Source: Shewanella sp. ANA-3
GTDB taxonomy: Bacteria > Pseudomonadota > Gammaproteobacteria > Enterobacterales > Shewanellaceae
Direction of reading: 5' to 3'
DNA length: 64,000 nt
Assembly: GCF_000203935.1 (NCBI RefSeq)
Contig: NC_008577.1
Location: 2,170,001 to 2,234,000 of the forward strand
Both the position numbers and the translations under genes were made by a program. A model generated the notes under the pieces. That model saw only the letters and a list, made by a program, of their open reading frames with translations, ran no database searches and was not told the DNA's origin. This document shows, in pieces, positions 7,603-17,473 of the stretch. Within the stretch, counting starts at the first letter, position 1. The number at the start of each line of letters is the position of its first letter.

Positions 7603-8484
7603 CTACGCATCCTCCATCGCCAGTTTTTCCGCGAGATAATCCACTAATACCCGCACTTTTGCGCTCAGGTGACGATTCTGCGGATAGAGCGCCCAAATGC
7701 CTTCTTTAGCTTCGCGGTGCGCGTCGAGGAATGAGATGAGTCGGCCTGCATGTATATCTTCTTCAATATAATAATCAGGGAGTTGCACTATTCCTATACC
7801 CTTTAATGCTGCATCTCGCAGGGCGTAACCGCTGTTGCAGATAAGGTTGCCACGTACCTTAATATTGCGCTCGCGGCCATTTTCAATAAAGCGCCAGTAA
7901 TTGTGATTCCCGATCAGGCAATTATGTTGATTTAACTCCGAAAGCGTATGGGGCTCACCGTATTTTTCAACGTAACTGGGCGAGGCGGCCACATAATGGG
8001 TGCGGCTACTCAAGGGTTTAGCCATCAGGCTGGAGTCGGCGAGTTTACCAAGGCGAATGGCCAAATCGTAGCCGCCTTCAATCAAATCTAAGGTTCTGTT
8101 GGTCAAGTCGACATTAAATTCCACGCTGGGATATTGCACCATAAAATCATTGAGTAATGGCATGATAAATTTTTCGCCGTAGGCCACGGGTGCGGTGAGT
8201 TTTACCAATCCTTGGGGCGAACCTTTTAGATCGGTAATCGCCCGCTCGGCCTCCTCGAGGCCTGTTTGCAATTGGCGGCAATGACGATAATAAATCGTGC
8301 CTTCTTCGGTGAGCGATACCTTGCGTGTTGTACGATAAAACAGCTTAGTACCGAGTCGATTTTCCAGTGCACCGATTTGCCGACTCACGTGGGCGGTGGA
8401 CACATTGAGGCGCAGTGCGGCCAAGGTAAAGTTCTCGACTTCGGCTACTGCTACAAATTCTGATATGCCATCCCAAAGGTACAT
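7603..8484 (-). CDS. LysR family regulator, divergent from adhC
   Basis: 293 residues. The N-terminal winged HTH spans about 1-60 (FTLAALRLNVSTAHVSRQIG), and the C-terminal effector-binding domain has the usual LysR pattern. The start MYLWDGISEF at 8484 is chosen over an upstream ATG (8514) because GAGAAG lies six bases before it and LysR proteins of this group start just before the helix. Divergent placement 195 bp from adhC suggests it controls the formaldehyde-detoxification genes adhC-fghA, and probably itself. The inducer is unknown. An inverted repeat CTAGATT/AATCTAG (8519-8525, 8549-8555) in the shared region is a candidate operator. Confidence 0.9.
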   Translation of the reverse strand: MYLWDGISEFVAVAEVENFTLAALRLNVSTAHVSRQIGALENRLGTKLFYRTTRKVSLTEEGTIYYRHCRQLQTGLEEAERAITDLKGSPQGLVKLTAPVAYGEKFIMPLLNDFMVQYPSVEFNVDLTNRTLDLIEGGYDLAIRLGKLADSSLMAKPLSSRTHYVAASPSYVEKYGEPHTLSELNQHNCLIGNHNYWRFIENGRERNIKVRGNLICNSGYALRDAALKGIGIVQLPDYYIEEDIHAGRLISFLDAHREAKEGIWALYPQNRHLSAKVRVLVDYLAEKLAMEDA

Positions 8485-8658
8485 TGTTGCTTCTCGGTAA
8501 AAATGAATTGCCAAAATGCTAGATTATCAATCATCAGGAAATAAATACAATCTAGTGACTGCATTACCGCACACTATTTTTAAGCTTATCCGTCCACCTC
8601 AATCTATGCTTACAAGCGAGTAGGGCTAGGGTAAGCCGTAAATCGATAAGCCCATTGA

Positions 8659-9819
<1,161 letters not shown>

Positions 9820-9840
9820 GCGCTCAGTTTGCCATCACAG

Positions 9841-9871
9841 CAGCAGATAACCGCTAACGGCTTATCTGCTG
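9841..9871 (+). repeat. intercistronic hairpin between adhC and fghA
   Basis: CAGCAGATAA and TTATCTGCTG form a perfect 10-bp stem with an 11-nt loop. It lacks a strong U-tract, so it is more likely an mRNA-stability or partial-attenuation element than a full terminator. Confidence 0.6.
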
Positions 9872-9946
9872 CTTATGCGTTTTAAGCTTGTGATAGGGCC
9901 TTGAACGGCAAGCTAAACGCTAAAAGTGAACAGGAAAGGGATTGAC

Positions 9947-10786
9947 ATGACCATAGAAAATATCAGCTGTAACAAGAGCTTTGGTGGTTGGCACAAACAG
10001 TATCGCCATCAATCTCAGGCGCTGAATTGCGAGATGCGCTTTGCGATTTACCTGCCTCCGGAGGCGGCCAACAAACCTGTGCCTGTGTTGTATTGGCTAT
10101 CGGGTCTCACCTGTACCGACGAAAACTTTATGCAGAAGGCGGGCGCGCAGCGTATTGCGGCTCAATTGGGGATAGCCATCGTTGCCCCCGATACCAGCCC
10201 GCGTGGTGATGATGTTGCCGATGCACCGGATAAAGCCTATGACTTAGGCTTAGGCGCGGGGTTTTATTTGAACGCGACCAGAGCGCCTTGGAATCGTCAC
10301 TATAAAATGTACGACTATATAGTGCATGAATTGCCTGCGCTGATCGAAGCCAATTTCCCCGTGACAGATCAACGCGCTATCTCTGGCCATTCGATGGGCG
10401 GGCATGGCGCGTTAGTGATAGGGTTAACCAATCCCCACAGATACAGTTCAATCTCGGCCTTTAGTCCTATCAGTAATCCAAGCAACGCGCCTTGGGGGAT
10501 TAAAGCTTTTACCGAGTATTTGGGCGAGAATCGCGAGCACTGGCGCCAATACGATGCCTGTGAGTTACTCAAATTGGCGATTAACGAAGTGCCCGTATTA
10601 GTCGACCAAGGTGACGCCGACAGCTTTTTAGAGGCGCAACTGATGCCGCAAACGCTCAGTGATATTGCCAAAGCAAAAGGTTACCCCTTAGATTTGCGTA
10701 TGCAGGCGGGATACGACCATAGCTATTATTTTATTGCGAGCTTTATCGAAGAGCACCTTAAATTCCATAGCTTGTATTTTAAATAA
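9947..10786 (+). CDS. fghA: S-formylglutathione hydrolase
   Basis: 279-residue alpha/beta hydrolase (esterase D family) that hydrolyses S-formylglutathione to formate and glutathione, completing formaldehyde detoxification begun by AdhC. The nucleophile elbow GHSMGG places Ser149 as catalytic. A downstream Asp (VLVDQGDADSF) and His (GYDHSYYF) complete the triad. The ATG at 9947 has AGGAAAGG about 8 bases upstream; an in-frame GTG at 9926 lies before that site and is unlikely. Two hairpins follow the stop codon. Confidence 0.96.
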   Translation: MTIENISCNKSFGGWHKQYRHQSQALNCEMRFAIYLPPEAANKPVPVLYWLSGLTCTDENFMQKAGAQRIAAQLGIAIVAPDTSPRGDDVADAPDKAYDLGLGAGFYLNATRAPWNRHYKMYDYIVHELPALIEANFPVTDQRAISGHSMGGHGALVIGLTNPHRYSSISAFSPISNPSNAPWGIKAFTEYLGENREHWRQYDACELLKLAINEVPVLVDQGDADSFLEAQLMPQTLSDIAKAKGYPLDLRMQAGYDHSYYFIASFIEEHLKFHSLYFK

Positions 10787-10811
10787 GGCTGCCTAGCGTT
10801 AACCCCCAAGC

Positions 10812-10844
10812 ATTAAACCCTAGAGTTAAACTTTAGGGTTTAAT
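10812..10844 (+). repeat. perfect inverted repeat downstream of fghA
   Basis: ATTAAACCCTA (10812-10822) pairs perfectly with TAGGGTTTAAT (10834-10844) around an 11-nt loop, directly ahead of the terminator hairpin at 10847. Confidence 0.6.
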
Positions 10845-10846
10845 AT

Positions 10847-10883
10847 AAAAAGCGCAGTGAACATTAAGTTCACCGCGCTTTTT
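10847..10883 (+). terminator. rho-independent terminator after fghA
   Basis: AAAAAGCGC..TGAAC, loop ATTAA, GTTCA..GCGCTTTTT gives a strong stem with a T-tract (10879-10883). It ends the adhC-fghA unit. Confidence 0.85.
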
Positions 10884-11131
10884 ATTTTCTACGGACAAAT
10901 TGCGATGTCATTCAACATGTCATGTTGTTCCATTGCGCCTGAATGATTTGAATGCAGCGGCTATATCTCAAATAAGAAAAAGCTGTTAAGTTCTCGCCAA
11001 TAGGAATATCGGGTTTAATAGGAATGGCTGGGTGCAATAGCATTGCCTTAATCACTCGGTAGTTACCGTCTTAGTGTGGGCATTTTATTTGAGTTAATCC
11101 GCTCGCCCAATCTAAATGGCATAGGGACATA

Positions 11132-11974
11132 ATGCGTATCACTCTAACGATTTTACTCCTCTGTTTTAGCCTATCGGCATCGGCCCTAGTGGTGCGCCAC
11201 GATGTGGATGCGCAAAAGTACCTTGCTGATGCGAGCGATTTTCCACCCTTAGCCACTTTTTATACCGATGGCGCCCATGGCGTCTTAATCAAGCCAGATT
11301 GGATTGTGACTGCGGCTCACGCCACTTTTTGCATCACCCCCGGGAGTGATATTCGGATACTGGATACTGACCATAAGGTCGACAGTGTATTTGTGCATAA
11401 GAAATATCAGCCAGGCATTAGCCATGACATTGCATTAATCAAATTAGTCGACCCCGTAACAGACGTGACGCCTGCTCGACTCTACGAGCAATCCGATGAA
11501 TTAGGCAAAAACATCTGGTTTATCGGGGCGGGTGGCACCGGAAATGGTTTAACGGGGCAAACCGTGGATAATGGCGCCAATGCAGGAGTGCTGCGCAAAG
11601 CGCAAAATAGCGTCGAATTTGCCCAAGGGCCATTATTAACATTTACATTCGATTCGGGGGATGAGGCGCTACCCTTGGAAGGGGTTTCTGGCGGCGGTGA
11701 TAGTGGTGGTCCAGCCTATCTCACGCTTGAGGGCATACATTACTTACTTGGGATCAGCTCCAGAGTGGGTGGAGGCGAAATAGGCAAGTATGGCGTGGTG
11801 GAAGTGTATTCCAGAGTGTCTTTCTTTAGCGCTTGGATTGAGGATATCACCAGTGGCGACGCAAAACTGCAGCAGCAATTCGCCCTGCCAAAACTGGATA
11901 AACTGCCAGCAGGAATGACGGCAGAAATGTTAGCCGAAGTCTGTGCTGATATAGGGTTAAAACCATCTCTTTAA
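11132..11974 (+). CDS. secreted trypsin-like serine protease
   Basis: 280 residues with a clear signal peptide (MRITLTILLLCFSLSASA). The S1 protease triad is His63 (TAAH), Asp99 (HDIALIKL) and Ser191 (GGDSGGP), all in canonical context. It is probably exported to the periplasm or outside; the substrate is unknown. AGGGA precedes the ATG. A second, damaged copy of the same family lies 112 bp downstream (12087-12872); the mature N-termini share the VVRHDV/IIRHDV start, pointing to a tandem duplication. Confidence 0.92.
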   Translation: MRITLTILLLCFSLSASALVVRHDVDAQKYLADASDFPPLATFYTDGAHGVLIKPDWIVTAAHATFCITPGSDIRILDTDHKVDSVFVHKKYQPGISHDIALIKLVDPVTDVTPARLYEQSDELGKNIWFIGAGGTGNGLTGQTVDNGANAGVLRKAQNSVEFAQGPLLTFTFDSGDEALPLEGVSGGGDSGGPAYLTLEGIHYLLGISSRVGGGEIGKYGVVEVYSRVSFFSAWIEDITSGDAKLQQQFALPKLDKLPAGMTAEMLAEVCADIGLKPSL

Positions 11975-12086
11975 TGCGATAGATTTAACCACGGTTAATT
12001 CTACTTCATACCAACTTATGTCACGGCTAAGTGCGCGGTTAACTGAATAGTGGCGAAAGACAACATACAACGATAGGGAGTTCAAT

Positions 12087-12872
12087 ATGAAATGGATGTT
12101 CGTTCTGTTACTGGCGATTGCAAGTACCGCCAATGCCATGATTATTAGGCATGATGTGGAAGACGCGAAATATCAAGCGGCGGCGCAAAGCGATAATTCG
12201 ACGGTCACCTTTTTAGGACTTTATAAAGGTGATGAAATCGTGCTTGGCACTGGCAGCCTTATCGATAAGCAATGGATTGTGACGGCGGCGCACGTGGCCA
12301 ATGAGCTAAAGACTGGCAATAAAGTGCAATTTAAAACGGATTTTTACTCGATTAAAGAGGTGATAAAACATCCACTTTGGAAAGAAAGGCACTTTCCCAA
12401 TGACATTGCATTGGTTCAATTGGCTTCTCCCATTGAAGATGCAACATTCGCTAAATTGAATCATGCCTCTACCTAAACGGGCAAAATCGCCACCTTCATT
12501 GGACGCGGCGATTATGGTAATGGGCTGGTGGGCGTCGCGGGGGCCGATAAACAATTACGCGCGGCCCACAATGCCGTGGTCGGGGTGCAGGAACAATGGC
12601 TGCAATTTGTCTTTGACCGCGACGCGAATGCCTTGCCGTTGGAGGGGATAAGTGGCCCTAGAGATTCGGGTGGCCCCGCGTACCTCACCTCGGCCGATTC
12701 AGTTTGCCTTATCGGTGTTAGCTCATGACAAAATGCCGAGTCAACCAATTGGGAAGAGGGCAAGTATGGCGTGATTGAACATTACTCACGTATTTCATAC
12801 TTTCGGGATTGGATTGAGCAAACGTTATTTAAGGCATCAAATATTAGGCTCGCTGGCTGCTCTGATAGCTAA
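12087..12872 (+). pseudogene. broken trypsin-like protease, paralogue of the upstream gene
   Basis: One continuous frame encodes a signal peptide (MKWMFVLLLAIASTANA), His69 in TAAH and Asp106 in NDIALVQL. A TAA at 12474-12476 interrupts it after codon 129. Reading on in the same frame gives the rest of the protease, including a Ser region written PRDSGGP, then a second stop TGA at 12726-12728 and the true-looking end at 12870. No frameshift is needed. The residue before Asp-Ser, normally Gly193 of the oxyanion hole, is Arg (AGA). The ribosome binding site GGGAG is intact, so a truncated secreted fragment could still be made. Confidence 0.85.
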
Positions 12873-12926
12873 TTGATAACCATGAGCAATGTGGGCCTAA
12901 CCTCAACTTATCTGCTTTAGGAAACT

Positions 12927-13268
12927 ATGGGTAAACTGCTGATTTTGTGTTGCTCACTCACCATGTTGTTTGGTTGCCATACGAGGGGGACCTATGAACA
13001 AACAAGCCAAGAGTTGACGGGACTTGAAGTAATCGCGCCCCATCTTGGTTACTTTAAATCATGGGTGCCAATTGGCAATGAAGGAGCCAATCAGATGACG
13101 GCTGAGCGACAAGCTGAGCAAGTTCAGGCGCTGAATTTGTGTTTGGAACAGTTGAGCTCATCTGCTGACATGTTGCCTAGCCATGCGCTTCGCAGTGTTT
13201 TACTCGTCCAGTGTATGCAGAAACAAGGCTGGCAATTCGTGGTTGAAGAGCTGTATATCACTCGGTAG
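12927..13268 (+). CDS. small putative lipoprotein
   Basis: 113 residues starting with a lipoprotein signal, MGKLLILCCSLTMLFGC, with Cys17 the likely lipidated residue. The rest is soluble, with two further cysteines (CLEQL, VQCMQKQGWQF) that could form a disulfide. I do not recognise the family. AGGAAA precedes the ATG. It follows the broken protease on the same strand and ends before a bidirectional terminator. Confidence 0.7.
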   Translation: MGKLLILCCSLTMLFGCHTRGTYEQTSQELTGLEVIAPHLGYFKSWVPIGNEGANQMTAERQAEQVQALNLCLEQLSSSADMLPSHALRSVLLVQCMQKQGWQFVVEELYITR

Positions 13269-13360
13269 TAAAAATCGCGTACAAATTTAACTTCATCTCT
13301 TGAGACTTTAGCAAGTGCAATCGTATTGAGAGGGTCAATCTGCAAGAGATGTTTGATACA

Positions 13361-13387
13361 AAAACGCCTGCAATTGCAGGCGTTTTT
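13361..13387. terminator. bidirectional rho-independent terminator
   Basis: AAAACGCCTG-CAATTG-CAGGCGTTTTT is a near-perfect palindrome with A- and T-tracts. It separates the convergent lipoprotein gene (+) and the ydbH-ynbE-ydbL operon (-). Confidence 0.9.
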
Positions 13388-13420
13388 GTCATTGCTTAGT
13401 CGCTTGGAAGTGCTAACTCA

Positions 13421-13771
13421 CTATTTTTTAACCCATTTTCCTTGGGCGTTTTGCACATAGTTGCCTTTATCTGTGGCGGCGATGGCTTTTTCACCGGCAA
13501 GTTTGGCTACATCGGCGGCGGAGATATTGTTCTTTTTAGCGATGGTTTCGTAATGGGCGCGGCGTTTGTTGTTCACATCGTCCATCACGGCCTTGGCCTC
13601 GCTATTATTTTGCACTAGACCCAAATAGCCATTGAGCTGCTCACCTAAGTAACCTTGGGATTTAGCTTCCTGCAATGACATGGCAAAGGCATTTAAGCTG
13701 AATAAACTCAGGCCGAGCAACAGCAGTAATGTTGGCTTTTGTAGCAGGGTTTTGAGTGGCATTGATTTCAT
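13421..13771 (-). CDS. ydbL: YdbL family (DUF1318) periplasmic protein
   Basis: 116 residues with a signal peptide ending near LNAFA and the DUF1318 core (GYLGEQLNGYLGLV, then RRAHYETIAKKNNIS). YdbL is the periplasmic partner encoded with YnbE and YdbH, and is thought to modulate their assembly. It is the last gene of the three-gene operon, 24 bp after ynbE. GAGGAA precedes the ATG at 13771. Confidence 0.9.
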   Translation of the reverse strand: MKSMPLKTLLQKPTLLLLLGLSLFSLNAFAMSLQEAKSQGYLGEQLNGYLGLVQNNSEAKAVMDDVNNKRRAHYETIAKKNNISAADVAKLAGEKAIAATDKGNYVQNAQGKWVKK

Positions 13772-13795
13772 TGTATATTCCTCAATTCTTTGTGA

Positions 13796-13996
13796 TTAGA
13801 ACAACTTATCATCTGATAGAAGCTGATCTAGCTCCTTATCCACTTTGATTTTTATCTCGTGTTCAATTTTCACATTGAGATTAATCACAATCGGTTTGTC
13901 AGGCGGCTCAATCTTTACCGTTGGGGCACAGCCTTGCAATGCCGCCAGTAGCAGCAATGTACCTAAACTCACTTGCTGTAATTGAATGATCTTCAC
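13796..13996 (-). CDS. ynbE: YnbE family outer membrane lipoprotein
   Basis: 66 residues with a lipoprotein signal (LLLLAALQGC, Cys23) and a short beta-rich mature part typical of YnbE. In E. coli YnbE multimers are proposed to extend the YdbH bridge to the outer membrane. The start codon is GTG at 13996, with AAGGAAAC upstream. It sits between ydbH (13 bp gap) and ydbL. Confidence 0.9.
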   Translation of the reverse strand: MKIIQLQQVSLGTLLLLAALQGCAPTVKIEPPDKPIVINLNVKIEHEIKIKVDKELDQLLSDDKLF

Positions 13997-14009
13997 TGAG
14001 GTTTCCTTG

Positions 14010-17000
14010 TTACTTCACGGATTTTTCGATTCTGTCCTGCAGATCGTTACCAATCTGAAGACTCCTGAATAATTGCAGCATGTTCTCTTCATGAGAGTAA
14101 TTCAAGTGGATGGGGCGTTCAATCCCTCGGCTGCGGCCTTTGACTTCCACTAATAAGTTGGCATCGCCGGTTTGATCCATATCGAAACTACTGGATAACT
14201 GGCTGTATTCTAAATGTTCTAGCGCCGAAAATACAAAATCGAGATAAGGCTGCGATTGGCGCATTTGATCGACCGCAGGATTACCCGAAATGGCGATGAG
14301 ACCGCCGGGCGCGCGGGCCGCCAGTTGGCCGCCGCTGATCGAGACTTTGCCATCGACCAAATCCACGGGTAACACACCATCGAAAATACCATCGGCATAA
14401 ATACCAATTTGCGGCTGAATCCGCAGCACTTCTTCAAGGCTCATGCCCTGCAATAATAGATAGGCGTGGGATTTGTCCTGCAATTTTAAATTAAAATCAG
14501 GCAGTAAAAACTGGCCGCTCAATACTTTACCCTTGGCGGTCATCGAGACATCGGTATCGCTTAAGCCCGTGAGTTGTTGCAGCCAATTGTCGGGAAGCTT
14601 CTCAGCATCCTTGGCGAGGACAATATCGGCCTCCACTTCGATATCGGTCAAGGGGAAGCCGGGATCGAACAAGTTAAAAGTCATCATGGTTTGCGGGCAG
14701 TTTAGTCGGCTTAAACTGCTGAAATAGCCTGGCGCTTGCGGCGACTTGTAGGATTGCCCCCAGGTGAACTCGCATTGGGCCTGTAATTTCCCGCCCTCAA
14801 AGGTCGTGTCTTGATAAAAACCTTCCAGCTCTGTCATCGACTGGGTAATTTGCATCGCAAATTGGGTCTGCTCTGGCTCATGTGTCAGCTTAAATTGTGC
14901 CTGTAATTGGTTATGACCGGTCACATTTAACTCAGCGGGCAAGGGCTGGGTTTGATTAAGCAAAGATAGCGCCTCTGTCATGCTGGTATCGACAACCCAC
15001 TGGCCCGTTAACAGCAGGGGCTTGTGAGGCGCGGCGAACTGTAATTGATGATCGCTTTGTAGCGCAACCTTGCCGACTTGCCACTGCTCATGGCCGTGAA
15101 GACGTTGGTTTTGCCAGTTTAATGTCTGCGCGAGCGTTAAATTATCCAGTTTAAGCACAGTCTGCTTACGTGTTCGGCCTTTGGCGCTGAGCTGCTTTTC
15201 AATCAAGAGTTGCTGCGCTTGCCAGTTAACTTGGTTAGTCAACTGACTCGATTGAATAGTATTTACAATGGATTGCAGCGACGAGTAATCGAGGGTCATC
15301 GGCTTTGATGTCTCAAGGGAAAACGCCTTGAGGCTAATATCATTGCGACTGCTCTGTATTGCAGTCGCGGTGCTGTTGTTGCCCGCAAGATTCTCTACCG
15401 CTTGGCTCACGCGCAGCTGCGACAAGGCGAGCGATAAAGGCGGCAGCTTGAAGGCAAACTCGGTCGATTGTGCGCCAGTAGTATCCTGAGTCGCTAACGG
15501 GGTTGCACTTGCGGCCAAGGGGGACTTGGCGTTGAGTTGAATACTGCCAAGGCTTAACTGCGTCTGTTTCGTTTGGTGCTCGGCGGCTTGCGCTGTTTGT
15601 TGTAGCTGCACATCTTCCAGCGCAAATTGCAGAGTGTCACTTGAGTCACTTGAGTCACTCGTCACTGGGGCAGTGCTGACTTGCCAGTTCAGTCCTTGAG
15701 CCGATTGAGCAACACTGACCTGACCCGCCGTTTGCAGCATTCCCGCGCCCCAACTGAGATCCTGCGGGGCTACGTGCCAGAGGTCTCGCAGCGTCAGTGG
15801 GGAAGTTTGCTTAAGCGCCAGTTGCCAGCGGCTCGCGACATTCCAAGCATCTGGTGTGGGCGTTAACTGGGTCTCTTGCAAGTGAATGCGCGTCTCAAGC
15901 TTACAGCCTAGGGTGGTTAACTCTATTGCGGGCAGCGCTATTGGTTTATGGGGGCTCGCTTGAGATGTCAGCGCATAGTGCAGCGGCGCTGTCATCGAAA
16001 AGCCAAGACCCACGGGCGCCTCGGTGCTTTTCAGCCCCGAGAGCAGGGTAAGGAGCGCTTGAGAGTTTTCATCGTTCAATTGCAGAGACTGATTAAGCGC
16101 CGCTAATAGCTGCGTGTGCTGTGCCGCATTCGGCGTAAGCGCAAGGCTAAAGGGCTCAAGGGTGAGATTGAGCGAGGCAAGTGATCCACTAAGCTCAAAC
16201 CCCAAAGCCGGCTGGGGCGCGAGCGTTAAGTCGGCAAAATGGCTTAAGCTGATGTTAGGCTGCTGAATGCGGTGGCGGCTTGTGATTTCGCCGCTGGCGA
16301 GTGTCATCGTGCTCTCAGAGCTGAGTTGCCCACTTAAGCCTATCCCAAGTTGCTGCCACTGTTGATCCCACAGAGTTAGTTGGCTGAGGATGCTCCCTTG
16401 GGTTTGGCGCAGGCCAATTTGATGCAGGTTTTCCAGTAGCGGCGCGATATTCAGTTCGCTCTTGAGGCGCCATTGTTCGTTGCCTAGCGTGGCGGCAAGC
16501 TGGACTAACGGCTCACCCTCAGGGCTGCTAAAGGCTGTAGTTAATTCACCTTGATGATTCAGGCTGAGTTTATCCATCACCAGCTGATAGGCGGGAAGCT
16601 CAGCTTGCGGCGCTAATCTGAGTGTGGTTTTACCTATATCAATTAACGGTAAGGATTTGATATTTAACGCCAACGCTGGCGTTTGTTCATCGGCGATGGT
16701 GGGGCTTCGCTCCAGCAGCGATGCGCCGAGTTCAACGTCTATCTCGCCCGTGCTAATACGCTTGATTTTTTGAGTCAAACTCTCAACTTGGACAAGTTGC
16801 TTCAGTTCTTCAAGGCTCTTGGGCCAGTTGAGTTCAAGCTGAATATCAAGATTATTAATCACTAAATGCGAGTCATGTACACGCAGGCTCGCAGAGCGAA
16901 TGTGCCAATGTTCTAAACCCATGGGGCCTAAACGAATATCGCTAAGCTCACCGTCCATACCGCTTAATGCGTAATTTGCGACACGAAGGATCAGGGCTTC

Positions 17001-17216
17001 GGTTTGGCTGTTGACTATCCAAATGGTTAGCGCCGCGCCAGCTAACAGGCCGGCCACTGTGGTGGCAATCAGGCTTTGTTTTAGGCGCTTTTTGAGTGTA
17101 GAACCGCGGCGAGACGCCGCCGAATGTGGCGCTGCGGCCGCAGTCGCCTCTTGAGGCATCGCCTGATGCGAGTGCTCGGCAGTCTCCTGATTTGGCGATG
17201 TCGGCGTGTTAACCAT
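14010..17216 (-). CDS. ydbH: YdbH, AsmA-like intermembrane lipid-transport protein
   Basis: 1068 residues with a cytoplasmic N-terminus, one membrane segment near 47-70 (IATTVAGLLAGAALTIWIV) and a very long repetitive beta-strand periplasmic domain. YdbH belongs with TamB and YhdP to the AsmA-like proteins that move phospholipids to the outer membrane. The C-terminal part (LPVDLVDGKVSISGGQLAARAP, then GRSRGIERPIHLNYSHEENM) is the conserved YdbH signature. It is longer than the E. coli protein (about 879 aa), mostly through Gln/Ser/Thr-rich insertions in the middle. One insertion contains the SDSSDSSD repeat, encoded by a 9-bp tandem repeat near 15640. It is the first gene of ydbH-ynbE-ydbL. 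Confidence 0.92.
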   Translation of the reverse strand: MVNTPTSPNQETAEHSHQAMPQEATAAAAPHSAASRRGSTLKKRLKQSLIATTVAGLLAGAALTIWIVNSQTEALILRVANYALSGMDGELSDIRLGPMGLEHWHIRSASLRVHDSHLVINNLDIQLELNWPKSLEELKQLVQVESLTQKIKRISTGEIDVELGASLLERSPTIADEQTPALALNIKSLPLIDIGKTTLRLAPQAELPAYQLVMDKLSLNHQGELTTAFSSPEGEPLVQLAATLGNEQWRLKSELNIAPLLENLHQIGLRQTQGSILSQLTLWDQQWQQLGIGLSGQLSSESTMTLASGEITSRHRIQQPNISLSHFADLTLAPQPALGFELSGSLASLNLTLEPFSLALTPNAAQHTQLLAALNQSLQLNDENSQALLTLLSGLKSTEAPVGLGFSMTAPLHYALTSQASPHKPIALPAIELTTLGCKLETRIHLQETQLTPTPDAWNVASRWQLALKQTSPLTLRDLWHVAPQDLSWGAGMLQTAGQVSVAQSAQGLNWQVSTAPVTSDSSDSSDTLQFALEDVQLQQTAQAAEHQTKQTQLSLGSIQLNAKSPLAASATPLATQDTTGAQSTEFAFKLPPLSLALSQLRVSQAVENLAGNNSTATAIQSSRNDISLKAFSLETSKPMTLDYSSLQSIVNTIQSSQLTNQVNWQAQQLLIEKQLSAKGRTRKQTVLKLDNLTLAQTLNWQNQRLHGHEQWQVGKVALQSDHQLQFAAPHKPLLLTGQWVVDTSMTEALSLLNQTQPLPAELNVTGHNQLQAQFKLTHEPEQTQFAMQITQSMTELEGFYQDTTFEGGKLQAQCEFTWGQSYKSPQAPGYFSSLSRLNCPQTMMTFNLFDPGFPLTDIEVEADIVLAKDAEKLPDNWLQQLTGLSDTDVSMTAKGKVLSGQFLLPDFNLKLQDKSHAYLLLQGMSLEEVLRIQPQIGIYADGIFDGVLPVDLVDGKVSISGGQLAARAPGGLIAISGNPAVDQMRQSQPYLDFVFSALEHLEYSQLSSSFDMDQTGDANLLVEVKGRSRGIERPIHLNYSHEENMLQLFRSLQIGNDLQDRIEKSVK

Positions 17217-17473
17217 TGGGTTTTACTGTCATCCTTATCATCAGCGCCTAGCTATTGTTCCCCGTGGGAGCGTGAGGCGATTTGGGCCTGCCTATGCTCA
17301 GCGGCAAGCGGGATTAGCGGCAGTTTAACACTCAAGCCGCTGGCTGACTAATAAAGAACTTGGCAATCTTGCGCGAAGCAAGACTGAGTGTCTGTCATTA
17401 TTCATCTTGATTTTACAGGCACTTATACGGCTTAAAGCAAAATAGCGTTATCCCGATTGTTTATCCGCGCAGC

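Noticed and set aside
12528..12728. A separate small gene downstream of the first protease stop codon
   Set aside because: The frame continues the protease sequence with its Ser region; it is the rest of the broken gene.
12463..12763. Other-frame open stretches on both strands over the broken protease
   Set aside because: Composition and lack of ribosome binding sites mark them as shadows of the original coding frame.
15640..15665. Small tandem repeat in ydbH as a phase-variation tract
   Set aside because: It is a 9-bp in-frame repeat encoding SDSSDSSD, with no effect on frame.
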